Origin: CAZGLR01 sp964526635
GTDB taxonomy: Bacteria; Zixibacteria; MSB-5A5; GN15; JAAZOE01
Assembly: GCA_964526635.1 (NCBI GenBank)
Contig: CAZGLR010000049.1
Span: 1 to 23,048 of the forward strand
DNA length: 23,048 nucleotides
Reading direction: 5' to 3'
The position numbers and the translations under genes are program-made. Positions 1-7,740 of the stretch are shown here, in pieces. How positions within the stretch are numbered: position 1 is the stretch's first letter; every line of letters begins with the position of its first letter. The notes beneath the pieces were generated by a model. The model ran no database searches. It had not been told where the DNA came from and saw only the letters and a list, made by a program, of their open reading frames with translations.

Positions 1-50
1 CAACAAATAGATAAACCCACGACTCCGCAGCAAAGCTGCTCCGTAGTGGG
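1..50 (-). terminator. Rho-independent terminator of the small membrane protein gene
   Basis: Read on the minus strand, an imperfect hairpin pairs CCCAC (50-46) with GTGGG (20-16). Its apex is a perfect GCAGC/GCTGC stem (39-35 with 31-27) around a three-base loop. It is followed by the T-rich tail TTTATCTATTTG (15-4). It lies 19 bases beyond the stop codon of the minus-strand gene at 69-311, as expected for its terminator. Confidence 0.6.
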
Positions 51-68
51 CGACATTTAAGACAGGTT

Positions 69-311
69 TTACGCGAACACCTTCGATGCCCAGAAAATCA
101 CAGCAGCAAGACCACCGATGAACCATAATATCAACGATGCCATATGATACCAGTATCCGGTATCATCGCTATACAAACGCCAGGCTCGAAACGGCGTAAT
201 GGCTGCTTTCATCGTCTGTTCAACTTCCCAGTTCCGCCGATTGCCCGACATAATAAACAGAACAAATGCCGCCAGCCAGCATAGTATTTGAATTGCCAAT
301 AAGATTTGCAT
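69..311 (-). CDS. small two-helix inner-membrane protein, unknown function
   Basis: An 80-residue protein I do not recognise as a named family. It has two hydrophobic segments, about residues 2-21 (QILLAIQILCWLAAFVLFIM) and 57-78 (MASLILWFIGGLAAVIFWAS). A polar central stretch with several Trp, Arg and Tyr residues joins them, so a helical hairpin in the inner membrane is likely. ATG at 311 is preceded by an AGGG ribosome-binding-like stretch, and a hairpin with a T-rich tail follows the stop. It stands alone and is divergent from the operon at 766. Coding status rests on the good start, the terminator and the membrane pattern; function is unknown. Confidence 0.6.
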   Translation of the reverse strand: MQILLAIQILCWLAAFVLFIMSGNRRNWEVEQTMKAAITPFRAWRLYSDDTGYWYHMASLILWFIGGLAAVIFWASKVFA

Positions 312-765
312 GTTTGCACCCTGCCTTCGCGAGTCCAGTATCCCATAAATGTATAGTTTTATGTATTCAGAATCAATAGCTAAGGTATTCCCGGCAGAAC
401 ACCAACTAACCAGTTAATTATTTTTGCATCGAGCTGGTTGTTGAGAGTAAAAACCCGCCTGTCATATATAAAACAGTCGTTGAAGGAGGCCGGTTACGGT
501 GACAAAAATCGGCCGATTTGCGGGTGGCCCTGCCCGATCAGATCAATTGCTGTCTCCATGCTGTCTTTCGCAAAAATCATGACTACAACTCACCGGATTA
601 TCTTGACTTTTTTATCCTATATTCTATACTCCGACTTAGAGAAAAAAATCACAAATTCATTTGGGGCAAAGGAGTCACCTACTGCTATGCGCCCATCCGG
701 TGGGCATTTCCGGGGAATATCCGGGCAAAAACCATCACCCACAATGATATATTACGCAGGTATCT
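312..765. other. intergenic region with promoter and untranslated leader
   Basis: About 450 bases between divergent genes. It holds a sigma70-like promoter at 603-630 and an apparent leader of about 130 bases before the first operon gene. The leader has a small hairpin (GCCCA 691-695 with TGGGC 701-705). I recognise no riboswitch class and no convincing leader peptide. An open frame from 438 overlaps the start of the next gene out of frame and has biased, low-complexity-free but family-less sequence, so I treat it as chance. Confidence 0.5.
603..630 (+). promoter_or_regulatory. sigma70-like promoter of the HMGL/CoA-transferase/hydro-lyase operon
   Basis: TTGACT (603-608), a 16-base spacer, then TATACT (625-630). 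Each hexamer has one mismatch to consensus. It is the best promoter match upstream of the operon and would start transcription near 637. Confidence 0.5.
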
Positions 766-1689
766 ATGACCGAAAAGACGATATACATCCATGAAGTCGG
801 CCCGCGCGACGGCCTCCAGGTCGAAAAGACGATCGTACCCCTCGAAGACAAAATCCGCTGGATCGACGGTATCATCGAAAGCGGTATCGATATCATCCAA
901 CTGGGATCATTCGTTAATCCCAGGTATGTTCCGCAGATGGCCGATACCGATCAGCTTTTTGCTCATTATGCAAAGTCCGGCAATAAACCGGATCATGTCA
1001 TCCTTTCGGGGCTGGTACTCAATGAAAAGGGGCTTGAGCGCGGAATGGAATGCGGTGTTGAGATGTTCTGCATGGGTGTTTCGGCCTCCGAAACCCACAG
1101 CCAGAAAAATACCAAGATGACCACTGGCGAGGCGCAGCAGCGAATTATCGCAATGGCTAAAACCGCCATGGAGGCCGGTAAGCGCGTTCAGGCCTCGGTG
1201 CAGTCGGCGTTCGGCTGCGGCTTCGAGGGATCTATCGCCAAAGACCGGGTCCTGGGGATTATCAAGGAATATCTCGATGCCGGCGTTCGCACGATAAGCC
1301 TGGCCGATACCGCCGGTCACGCCCAGCCGGAACAGGTCGAGGATCTCTTCACTGCTATTGGTGACCTGGATTCCCATGTCGATCTGGCCTGCCATTTCCA
1401 TAATACCTATGGTCTCGGGCTGGCCAACTGCTATGCCGCTCTAAAATCCGGTGTGAAATACTTCGAATCGGCCTATGGGGGTCTTGGTGGTTGTCCCTTC
1501 ACCAAACTTCCGGCCGGAAATGTCAGTACCGAAGATCTGGTCCATTCTTTGCAGCGGATGGGCTATCGCAAAGATATCAGTCTGGATGCTCTCTTGACAA
1601 CCGCCCGGCAGATCGCTGAATTCTTCGATCGTGAGTTGCCCGGCTTTGTTATGAAATCCGGGTCAATCGTTGATTTCAATGTAGGATGA
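766..1689 (+). CDS. HMG-CoA lyase family protein (possible citramalyl-CoA lyase)
   Basis: A 307-residue DRE-TIM-barrel lyase, the usual length for HMG-CoA lyase. HMG-CoA lyase splits 3-hydroxy-3-methylglutaryl-CoA into acetyl-CoA and acetoacetate; close relatives split other 3-hydroxyacyl-CoAs. Visible signatures are EVGPRDGLQ (10-18, with Arg14-Asp15 of the active site), DTAGHA (181-186), the metal-binding HxH pair His210/His212 in CHFHNTYG, and the flexible loop GLGGCPF with Cys243, followed by AGNVSTEDLV (250-259). The GPRDGLQ signature and short length argue against isopropylmalate or homocitrate synthase. ATG at 766 has a weak AGG about 7 bases upstream. It is first in a four-gene operon, with the CoA-transferase starting 9 bases after its stop. 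That context suggests it acts on the CoA-ester made by the transferase, for instance citramalyl-CoA. Family certain; substrate inferred. Confidence 0.9.
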   Translation: MTEKTIYIHEVGPRDGLQVEKTIVPLEDKIRWIDGIIESGIDIIQLGSFVNPRYVPQMADTDQLFAHYAKSGNKPDHVILSGLVLNEKGLERGMECGVEMFCMGVSASETHSQKNTKMTTGEAQQRIIAMAKTAMEAGKRVQASVQSAFGCGFEGSIAKDRVLGIIKEYLDAGVRTISLADTAGHAQPEQVEDLFTAIGDLDSHVDLACHFHNTYGLGLANCYAALKSGVKYFESAYGGLGGCPFTKLPAGNVSTEDLVHSLQRMGYRKDISLDALLTTARQIAEFFDRELPGFVMKSGSIVDFNVG

Positions 1690-1698
1690 TGGTGATCT

Positions 1699-2892
1699 AT
1701 GAAACTGCTTGAAAACATCCGTGTGCTTGACATGACCAATGTCCTGTCGGGGCCGTTTTGCACTTTGCACCTGGCCCTGCTGGGCGCCGAGGTGGTCAAA
1801 ATTGAGGTACCCGGCAGCGGTGATCTGGCCCGGCGGCTGGGCAATGTTCCCGCCCTTAACCAGAAGATGATGGGCACCAGCTTTCTGGCCCAGAACTCCA
1901 ATAAAAAGTCGATCACCCTTAACCTCAAAGCTGACGAGGGCAAAGAGATTTTCAGCAAGTTGTTGAAAACGGCCGACGTTGTCGTCGAGAATTTCCGCCC
2001 TGGTGTCATGGACCGTCTTGGCTTCTCCTGGGATGAGATGTCGAAAATCAATCCCAAACTGGTCTATTGTGCGATATCCGGTTTCGGCCAGTCCGGTCCG
2101 GACGCCAAAAAGCCCGCCTATGACCAGATTATCCAGGGTCTTTCGGGCGAGATGGATGTCAATGGCGACCAGCGGTTGCATCCGCTGCGCGCCGGTTTCC
2201 CGGTCTGTGATACGGTTGGAGGCCTCAATGCCGCCTTTGCGGTCATGGCGGCGCTTTACTATCGCGAACATACCGGCGAGGGCCAGATGATCGATGTCGC
2301 TTTGCTCGATTCGATAATGCCGCTCATGGGCTGGGTGGCGGCCAATCTCCTGATCGGCGGAAAACCGCCGGTGCCGATGGGCAACGACAATTTCACCGCG
2401 GCGCCATCGGGAGCATTTAAGACGCAGGATGGTTATATCAATATCGCCGCCAATCAGCAAAAACAGTGGGAAGATCTCACCGACGTGGTCGGTCTGCCCG
2501 AACTCAAAACCGACCCGCGTTTCCAGGAGCGCGATACCCGCAAAGCCAATCGCTATGAACTGACGCCGATTCTCGAAGAGAAACTCCAGGAAAAGCCGAC
2601 ATCCCACTGGGTTGATGCATTCAACGCCAAAGGTATTCCGGCCGGCGCGATTCTCACGCTGGAAGAAGCCCTGACCAGCGCCCAGGTAAAACACCGCGAG
2701 ACAATTTCCAAAATCAACGTCGATGATGTCGGCGAAATCCCGGTGTTCAATCTTTCGGCCAGGTTTTCCAAAACGCCCGGAGTGGTCGATGCCCCGCCGC
2801 CGAAACTCTCGGCTCATACCGATGAAGTCCTTACCGGGCTGGGGTATTCGACTGATGAGCTCAAGTCGTTGCGGGAGAAGGAAATTATTTAA
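1699..2892 (+). CDS. class III CoA-transferase (CaiB/BaiF family)
   Basis: A 397-residue enzyme of the formyl-CoA transferase/CaiB/BaiF family, which moves CoA between carboxylic acids through an aspartyl-CoA anhydride. It opens with LLENIRVLDMTNVLSGPF, typical of the family. It has ADVVVENFRPGVMDRLG (92-108) and carries Asp171 in the CDTVGG segment, which lines up by eye with the catalytic Asp169 of formyl-CoA transferase. The TGEGQMIDVALLDS block follows. ATG at 1699 lies 9 bases after the upstream stop, so the two genes are likely co-transcribed and coupled. Beside an acyl-CoA lyase and an aconitase-type hydro-lyase it most plausibly activates a hydroxy-diacid, as succinyl-CoA:citramalate CoA-transferase does in Chloroflexus. 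The donor and acceptor cannot be read from sequence. Confidence 0.92.
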   Translation: MKLLENIRVLDMTNVLSGPFCTLHLALLGAEVVKIEVPGSGDLARRLGNVPALNQKMMGTSFLAQNSNKKSITLNLKADEGKEIFSKLLKTADVVVENFRPGVMDRLGFSWDEMSKINPKLVYCAISGFGQSGPDAKKPAYDQIIQGLSGEMDVNGDQRLHPLRAGFPVCDTVGGLNAAFAVMAALYYREHTGEGQMIDVALLDSIMPLMGWVAANLLIGGKPPVPMGNDNFTAAPSGAFKTQDGYINIAANQQKQWEDLTDVVGLPELKTDPRFQERDTRKANRYELTPILEEKLQEKPTSHWVDAFNAKGIPAGAILTLEEALTSAQVKHRETISKINVDDVGEIPVFNLSARFSKTPGVVDAPPPKLSAHTDEVLTGLGYSTDELKSLREKEII

Positions 2893-2928
2893 TACACCGC
2901 TGCACTATCCGTTTAAGGAGTGTTTCAC

Positions 2929-4218
2929 ATGGCAATGACATATGTCCAAAAGGTCCTGGCCAAAGCCTGCGGCAAAGACACTGTCGCGGTGGGTGATGTC
3001 GTCGAACCAAACGTATCGCTGGCGATGTCTCACGAAAACGGCGCACTGGTCATGACGCAGTTTCTTGAAATATATAAAGGCACCGGCCTCGAACCCAAAG
3101 TATGGGATCCCGATAAAATAGCGATTATTTTCGATCACCGCGTTCCGGCCGAAAGCTCCAAAACCGCAACCAATCAAAAACGGGTCCGGGATTTCGTCGG
3201 TATGCAGAATATCAGCAAGTTCCATGATATTCGCGGGGATGAAGGCGGTATATGCCATCAGATATTACCCGAATACGGTTACATCAAGCCGGGCGGTGTG
3301 GTTGTCGGCACCGACAGTCACACTACCAGCCATGGCGCCCTGGGCGCGATGGCTTTCGGTATCGGCGCCACCGAGATGGCAGCGGTATGGGCACTCGGTA
3401 AAGTGCTGAACGTCGAAGTTCCCGGCACGATAAAGGTCCAGGTCACTGGCAAGTTCGCCGACTATGTCGGTGCCAAGGATCTTATTCTGCATTTAATCGG
3501 CAAAATATCAGCCGAGGGTGCCAACTTCAAAGTGCTGGAATTTCACGGCCCGGCAATTGACTCTCTGCCGACTTCAGGACGGCTGACCGTCTGCAATATG
3601 TCAGTCGAGGCCGGTGCCACGGCCGGGATTGTTCCGCCGGACAGCGAAACTGAGCGCTATCTCAAAGAAGTTGCCGGCGTGAAAGAGACAAACACAACAT
3701 TCGGTCCCGACCCCGATGCCGATTACGATCAGGTTGTTGAAATCGACGCCTCCACACTGGCGCCGCAAATTGCCTGCCCGCATACGGTCGACAATATCAG
3801 TCCGATCGATGGTGTCGCCGGGACGAAAATCGACCAGATTGTCATCGGTTCCTGTACCAACGGTCGCCTCGAGGATCTCGCCGCTGCGGCCTCGATTCTC
3901 AAAGGCAAAAAGGTCCATCGCATGACCCGTATGCTGGTGTTCCCGGCCTCATGGCGCATTTACCGTGAGGCCCTTAATTGTGGCTATCTGGCGACCCTGG
4001 CCGATGCCGGCGCGGTGGTCTGCAATCCCGGTTGCGGGCCCTGTCTCGGCGTGCATCAGGGTGCGTTGGGCGATGGTGAAGTCGCTCTGGCGACGACCAA
4101 CCGCAACTTCAAAGGCCGCATGGGCAATCCCAAGGGGTCTGTCTATCTCTGCTCACCGGAAGTCGCCGCCGCCAGCGCGATTACCGGCGTCATAACCGAT
4201 CCCAGGAATGGAGGGTGA
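2929..4218 (+). CDS. aconitase-family hydro-lyase, large subunit (LeuC/homoaconitase-like)
   Basis: A 429-residue large subunit of the 3-isopropylmalate dehydratase/homoaconitase group, cytosolic and 4Fe-4S dependent. These enzymes dehydrate and rehydrate hydroxy-diacids. The cluster ligands are visible: Cys309 in IGSCTNGR, and Cys369 and Cys372 in NPGCGPCLG. GTDSHTTSHGALGA (127-140) is another family block. Its size fits the shorter archaeal-type subunits better than the roughly 465-residue enterobacterial LeuC. I choose ATG 2929 over an in-frame GTG at 2920 because AAGGAG (2915-2920) lies 8 bases before it. The small-subunit gene follows 4 bases after the stop. No leuA or leuB homologue is adjacent. 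Relatives include mesaconase and 2,3-dimethylmalate dehydratase, so a role outside leucine synthesis is likely given the operon. Confidence 0.9.
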   Translation: MAMTYVQKVLAKACGKDTVAVGDVVEPNVSLAMSHENGALVMTQFLEIYKGTGLEPKVWDPDKIAIIFDHRVPAESSKTATNQKRVRDFVGMQNISKFHDIRGDEGGICHQILPEYGYIKPGGVVVGTDSHTTSHGALGAMAFGIGATEMAAVWALGKVLNVEVPGTIKVQVTGKFADYVGAKDLILHLIGKISAEGANFKVLEFHGPAIDSLPTSGRLTVCNMSVEAGATAGIVPPDSETERYLKEVAGVKETNTTFGPDPDADYDQVVEIDASTLAPQIACPHTVDNISPIDGVAGTKIDQIVIGSCTNGRLEDLAAAASILKGKKVHRMTRMLVFPASWRIYREALNCGYLATLADAGAVVCNPGCGPCLGVHQGALGDGEVALATTNRNFKGRMGNPKGSVYLCSPEVAAASAITGVITDPRNGG

Positions 4219-4222
4219 AATC

Positions 4223-4714
4223 ATGGCTCAGGTTGTATATAAAGTCGACAATGATGTCTCCACCGATATTATCTATCCGGGGCGGTTTATGGCCACGGTG
4301 CTGCCGACCGAAACGCCGCAGTTTGCCTTTGCCGACGATGAAGAATTCAATACCACATTGAAAAATACTGCTATTCCTCAGGACAGCATCATTGTCGCCG
4401 GAAAAAACTTTGGCTGCGGATCATCACGCGAACAGGCGGCCTCATGTCTCAAGGGCTGGGAACTGACGATCGTCGCCAAACATATCGCCCGCATTTTCCT
4501 GCAAAACGGCATCAATCTTGGTTTGCAGATGATCATCTGCCCGAATATCGAGGCTGAGCTTGGTGATGAACTCGAATTGAAGGGTGATATGCTTGTCAAT
4601 AAAACCAGCGGCAAGGAGTTCAAGACCATCCCGCTGCCGCCGGCCCGTCAGGCAATCATCGATGCCGGTGGCTTGATACCATTTACCCGCGCGCGCTTGA
4701 TGAAAGCAGAATAA
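4223..4714 (+). CDS. aconitase-family hydro-lyase, small subunit (LeuD-like)
   Basis: A 163-residue swivel-domain subunit that pairs with the product of the gene just upstream. Family marks are DVSTDIIYPGR (11-21), GKNFGCGSSREQA (60-72) and the ending AGGLIPFTRARL. The short loop after PGR, which in archaeal homologues has been linked to choice between isopropylmalate and homoaconitate (motifs such as YLRT or YLVY), reads FMAT here. This fits neither well. ATG 4223 is preferred over the in-frame ATG at 4208 because GGAGGG (4210-4215) sits 7 bases before it. It is last in the operon and a strong terminator follows. Family certain; substrate unknown. Confidence 0.9.
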   Translation: MAQVVYKVDNDVSTDIIYPGRFMATVLPTETPQFAFADDEEFNTTLKNTAIPQDSIIVAGKNFGCGSSREQAASCLKGWELTIVAKHIARIFLQNGINLGLQMIICPNIEAELGDELELKGDMLVNKTSGKEFKTIPLPPARQAIIDAGGLIPFTRARLMKAE

Positions 4715-4769
4715 AGGGTATCATGTAATAAAGGGGAGAGACATACCCATTTCGGGTATAAGCCATACA

Positions 4770-4810
4770 CGCCCGCTGCGATTAGAGATCACAGCGGGCG
4801 TTTTGTTTTG
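4770..4810 (+). terminator. Rho-independent terminator of the four-gene operon
   Basis: A perfect 9-base stem, CGCCCGCTG (4770-4778) with CAGCGGGCG (4792-4800), is followed directly by TTTTGTTTT. It lies 55 bases after the small-subunit stop. A weaker hairpin (ATACCC 4743-4748 with GGGTAT 4754-4759) precedes it. Confidence 0.88.
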
Positions 4811-4827
4811 ACGATTCTATAACGTTG

Positions 4828-5571
4828 CTATACGTCCTGACTGTGTTCCTCTGCTGCCGCATCAGCTTGCAAAAACGACTTTTCCTTACTCTTATAAACA
4901 GTTGACACTGTGGTCATTGTAAACGGCAGCGTCGCATAGGTAAAACCGGCAAAGATGCCGATATGTACCGGCATGATCAGGGCAAAGAGCGTCGAAACGA
5001 AGGCCGTGGCAGCCAGTACCGTCCACGAGGCAATCTCGGACCGGGTCCGCAGCCGCTCCAGTGCATCCAATGGTATCTCCAGCGACACTTTCAATGCCCG
5101 CCAGTATAACAAGATCATCGTCGCCGCCAGCGCCGTAAACCCGATACCGTAAATCACAAACAACAAGGCGAGTTCCTCGCCGCTGCGCAGCGTGAATTCC
5201 GCGACGATCCAGCCACCGGTAATCCAGGCGAACAGAGCATTGAACACCATCCGCAACGGATAAATATACACCAGCAGGATAAACACCATGACCAGGCTGA
5301 TCAAAACAGTAGGGCCGTCCTCGAAGCCATACGCACGGCTCCATTTGCGATGCCCTGCCCAGAAGGTCAAAATCGAGGCAAAACTGGCCGCAAAGGCCGG
5401 TACGCCCTTGAGGGCATTGGTCAATTCCTGAAAATTATTGGGGATGTCGCCGATAGAAATAACCAGCATTGTCATCGCGAAGGCGAAAGCCGCATCGAGA
5501 AATGTCTCCAGCCGGGTCATCTCTCGGCCGCGCAAACGGAAGCCGTTTTTCATGTATGTCTGTTCGGTCAT
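4828..5571 (-). CDS. TMEM175-family (DUF1211) potassium-channel-like membrane protein
   Basis: A 247-residue protein with about six hydrophobic helices. It matches the bacterial TMEM175 pattern: TM1 begins RLETFLDAAFAFAMTMLVIS (from Arg20), and TM2 carries SFASILTFWAGHRKW, equivalent to the family's SFxxIxxFWxxHHxxF stretch. Bacterial members form tetrameric, K+-permeable leak channels. The usual FSDG of TM1 is FLDA here (residues 24-27), so the conserved Ser and Gly are replaced, which could affect pore packing. The frame opens earlier with TTG at 5649. I choose ATG 5571 (MTEQ) because the family motif then falls at the normal distance and a GAGGG lies just upstream. It is downstream of tag on the same strand, with a gap of about 74 bases. 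Channel activity is inferred from family. Confidence 0.78.
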   Translation of the reverse strand: MTEQTYMKNGFRLRGREMTRLETFLDAAFAFAMTMLVISIGDIPNNFQELTNALKGVPAFAASFASILTFWAGHRKWSRAYGFEDGPTVLISLVMVFILLVYIYPLRMVFNALFAWITGGWIVAEFTLRSGEELALLFVIYGIGFTALAATMILLYWRALKVSLEIPLDALERLRTRSEIASWTVLAATAFVSTLFALIMPVHIGIFAGFTYATLPFTMTTVSTVYKSKEKSFLQADAAAEEHSQDV

Positions 5572-5645
5572 ACTGCCCTCGGCACATGCAGTTGTGATGC
5601 GTGTGGACGGATTTATCAGCAGTGTTGATAATGCCGTGCGAATTA

Positions 5646-6251
5646 TCAAGTTTTATTTTTATGCGGCTTCTTACCGCAAAGATAACAATCGGCCATGTGA
5701 TCGTTAACCAGCCCAACCGCCTGCATATAGGCATACATAATTGTGCTGCCCACAAATTTCATCCCGCGCTTCTTGAGGTCTGTGGACAGGACATCGCTTT
5801 CGGGCGTTGTCACTGGTAGTTCCGATCGCGACGCCCAGGCGTTGACGATCGGTGTGCCGCCTACAAACGCCCACACATACGTATCGAAGCTGCCGAACTC
5901 ACGTTGAATACCCAGAAAAACCCGGGCGTTGATGCGGGCGCTATAGACTTTCAGGCGGTTCCGGACGATCTCCGGATTGGTCAATTGTGCTTCGAGTTCA
6001 TCGTCGGTCATACCGGACACTTTGGCCGGATCGAAATTTTTGAACCCCCGGCGGTAACCCTCGCGTTTGTTCAATATTGTCTCCCAGCTCAATCCGGCCT
6101 GGGCCCCCTCGAGGATGAGCATTTCAAAGTGCTTCCGGTCATCATGTACCGGCACCCCCCATTCGGTATCATGGTATGCAATGTATGCCGGTTTTGCCGC
6201 CTCGGCCCAGAAGCAGCGCGATAATGTATTCGTATTCAATCCGGGCGTCAT
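5646..6251 (-). CDS. tag: DNA-3-methyladenine glycosylase I
   Basis: A 201-residue base-excision repair enzyme that removes 3-methyladenine from alkylated DNA. It matches E. coli Tag with a constant offset of about ten residues. The structural zinc ligands are Cys13 (RCFWA), His27 (YHDTEWG), His185 and Cys189 (HMADC). The active-site Glu48 and Trp56 lie in LEGAQAGLSWETIL, followed by NKREGYRRGF. ATG 6251 is preceded by AGAGG. It starts 16 bases after the stop of the dockerin-protein gene on the same strand, so read-through from that gene is possible although the two functions look unrelated. Complete, with no missing key residue. Confidence 0.95.
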   Translation of the reverse strand: MTPGLNTNTLSRCFWAEAAKPAYIAYHDTEWGVPVHDDRKHFEMLILEGAQAGLSWETILNKREGYRRGFKNFDPAKVSGMTDDELEAQLTNPEIVRNRLKVYSARINARVFLGIQREFGSFDTYVWAFVGGTPIVNAWASRSELPVTTPESDVLSTDLKKRGMKFVGSTIMYAYMQAVGLVNDHMADCYLCGKKPHKNKT

Positions 6252-6267
6252 AGCCTCTTGTCCCGGC

Positions 6268-7668
6268 CTAACAATTCGGGGCGGGACCCTCTTTGAAGAT
6301 GTAATTGATCAGATACACCGCATCGCCAACATTGATGTCGCCGTCACCATTGATATCACCGGCCTCAATGGGATCAGGCGCCGGCCCCTCTTTGAATATA
6401 TAATTAATCAATAAGACAGCATCGCCGACATTGACACCACCGTCACTATTGGCATCACCGCAGATAAAGTCGGCAAGCTCGACAAACACTGAATCGATAG
6501 TTGTAGTCACGGTCGCTACGCCATCGGAAAACTCGAAGTAATATGGATACCATCCGGTTTCACTGACTGTCGCTGCTGCTGTGAATAGCGCCCCGGTATC
6601 ATACGTTTTCTCGCAGGCGGTCATATTATGTGTTGCGCCATCGAAAACAAATTTGCGTTGTACCGGCAGGTGATTGTCACTATCGGTGTAGATTATTTCC
6701 GCTATGACCGTATTGTTGCCATCATCTGATATCGCTGGCATCGTCAATGTCGGGGCGGTGTTGGCCGAAGCAAAGTCCAGCATATGCGATGATGGCAACA
6801 TGAGCGCCGATTTGCCGAAATCATTAGTTGTTAAGTCAGTAACTACGGCCGTGGCAGTTACCGGAGCGGCGCCGATAAATCCGGCCGACGGCGGCCACGA
6901 CGGCCATCCCGGCTGGGCGGTCAGATCGCTGATCGCGCAGGACAGGTTGAGTGAATTCCCCGAAATAGTGTAATCGATCGACCCGATACTGGTGAAACTG
7001 CTGTCGGCAGGGTCGAGGGCATATAATCCCGGGCTGAACAGCAGCGGGACATTGGCATAAAGAAGCACATAGGCTGTCGAGTCGGTGGCATCGGGATTGA
7101 TGAGTCCGACCGAGTAGATATAATAGGTGAGAAAGCCGCCGCTGGTCGGATACCCGCCGCCATTGTTGACAAAGCGAAAATACAGCCGTGAATCGGAATA
7201 GGAACCATACATATGTACGATATCAAGGTTGCTGCCGCCGTTTTCGACGTCGCCGACAGAATCAGTCCCCAGATCGGCTTCAAGATGCGCCGGCACCGGG
7301 AAATTATCTGAAGTGTTTTTCGGCGATCCCGAGACCACCGCAGTATCATGCTCCGACCGGAAATACCATTCCAGTGATCCCGATATCGGTTGATAGTCGA
7401 TAAAGCCGGCGTAGGTGAAGGTGGAGCAGGCGTTATACAAAGACGTAATTTCGGCGCTGTTCCATATGGTTTCGCCGGCGTCACGGTATCTGACCTCATG
7501 ACTGATTGTGGAATCTATTAGCAGCGAATCGGTGATATCGAAGTTGAACCAGGTGGAATCCGATGGCGCACTGGTGGTCGAGTAAGAATACGGTTGCGGA
7601 ATATCCTGAGCGGTAACAACAACCGGCCACAACACTAAAATACACGTTATAGCAATGACATATTTCAT
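6268..7668 (-). CDS. secreted protein with C-terminal dockerin-like double repeat
   Basis: A 466-residue exported protein. Residues 1-20 form a signal peptide (MKYVIAITCILVLWPVVVTA, cleaved before Gln). The body, about 21-400, is rich in Ser, Thr, Asp and Tyr and looks like beta-sandwich material; I recognise no catalytic family. Residues about 402-466 contain two near-identical calcium-binding dockerin type I units. Each has a GDxNxDGxxNVGDAV loop followed by LINYIFKEGPAP, and they are joined by an acidic linker. This repeat style is very common in Zixibacteria genomes. ATG 7668 has GGGAG about 8 bases upstream. No cohesin partner is in the window, so whether the dockerin anchors the protein to a scaffold is unknown. 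The role is probably extracellular or cell-surface. Confidence 0.85.
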   Translation of the reverse strand: MKYVIAITCILVLWPVVVTAQDIPQPYSYSTTSAPSDSTWFNFDITDSLLIDSTISHEVRYRDAGETIWNSAEITSLYNACSTFTYAGFIDYQPISGSLEWYFRSEHDTAVVSGSPKNTSDNFPVPAHLEADLGTDSVGDVENGGSNLDIVHMYGSYSDSRLYFRFVNNGGGYPTSGGFLTYYIYSVGLINPDATDSTAYVLLYANVPLLFSPGLYALDPADSSFTSIGSIDYTISGNSLNLSCAISDLTAQPGWPSWPPSAGFIGAAPVTATAVVTDLTTNDFGKSALMLPSSHMLDFASANTAPTLTMPAISDDGNNTVIAEIIYTDSDNHLPVQRKFVFDGATHNMTACEKTYDTGALFTAAATVSETGWYPYYFEFSDGVATVTTTIDSVFVELADFICGDANSDGGVNVGDAVLLINYIFKEGPAPDPIEAGDINGDGDINVGDAVYLINYIFKEGPAPNC

Positions 7669-7740
7669 GTAGAACGCTCCCGGCAGTATTTTATGTGGTA
7701 TCGGATAGTATAGTCGTAATCAACATAATAGTCGATGATT

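Noticed and set aside
438..794. Plus-strand open frame of 118 codons ahead of the operon
   Set aside because: It overlaps the start of the HMGL-family gene in another frame, spans the predicted promoter, and resembles no family.
1663..2817. Long minus-strand open frame (384 codons) opposite the CoA-transferase gene
   Set aside because: It mirrors a certain class III CoA-transferase codon for codon, is composed of antisense-type residues, and shows no family features.
2929..4714. Simple annotation of the pair as leuC and leuD for leucine synthesis
   Set aside because: No leuA or leuB neighbours exist, the operon partners are a CoA-transferase and an acyl-CoA lyase, and the small-subunit specificity loop is atypical. 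The family assignment is kept but not the pathway.
5572..5649. Longer N-terminus of the TMEM175-like protein from TTG 5649
   Set aside because: It would add 26 residues before the family motif and overlap the tag stop. ATG 5571 gives normal family geometry.
6280..6460. Near-duplicate DNA segments that might be taken for a mobile or CRISPR-like repeat
   Set aside because: They are in frame and encode the two dockerin-like units. There is no regular spacer-repeat pattern.
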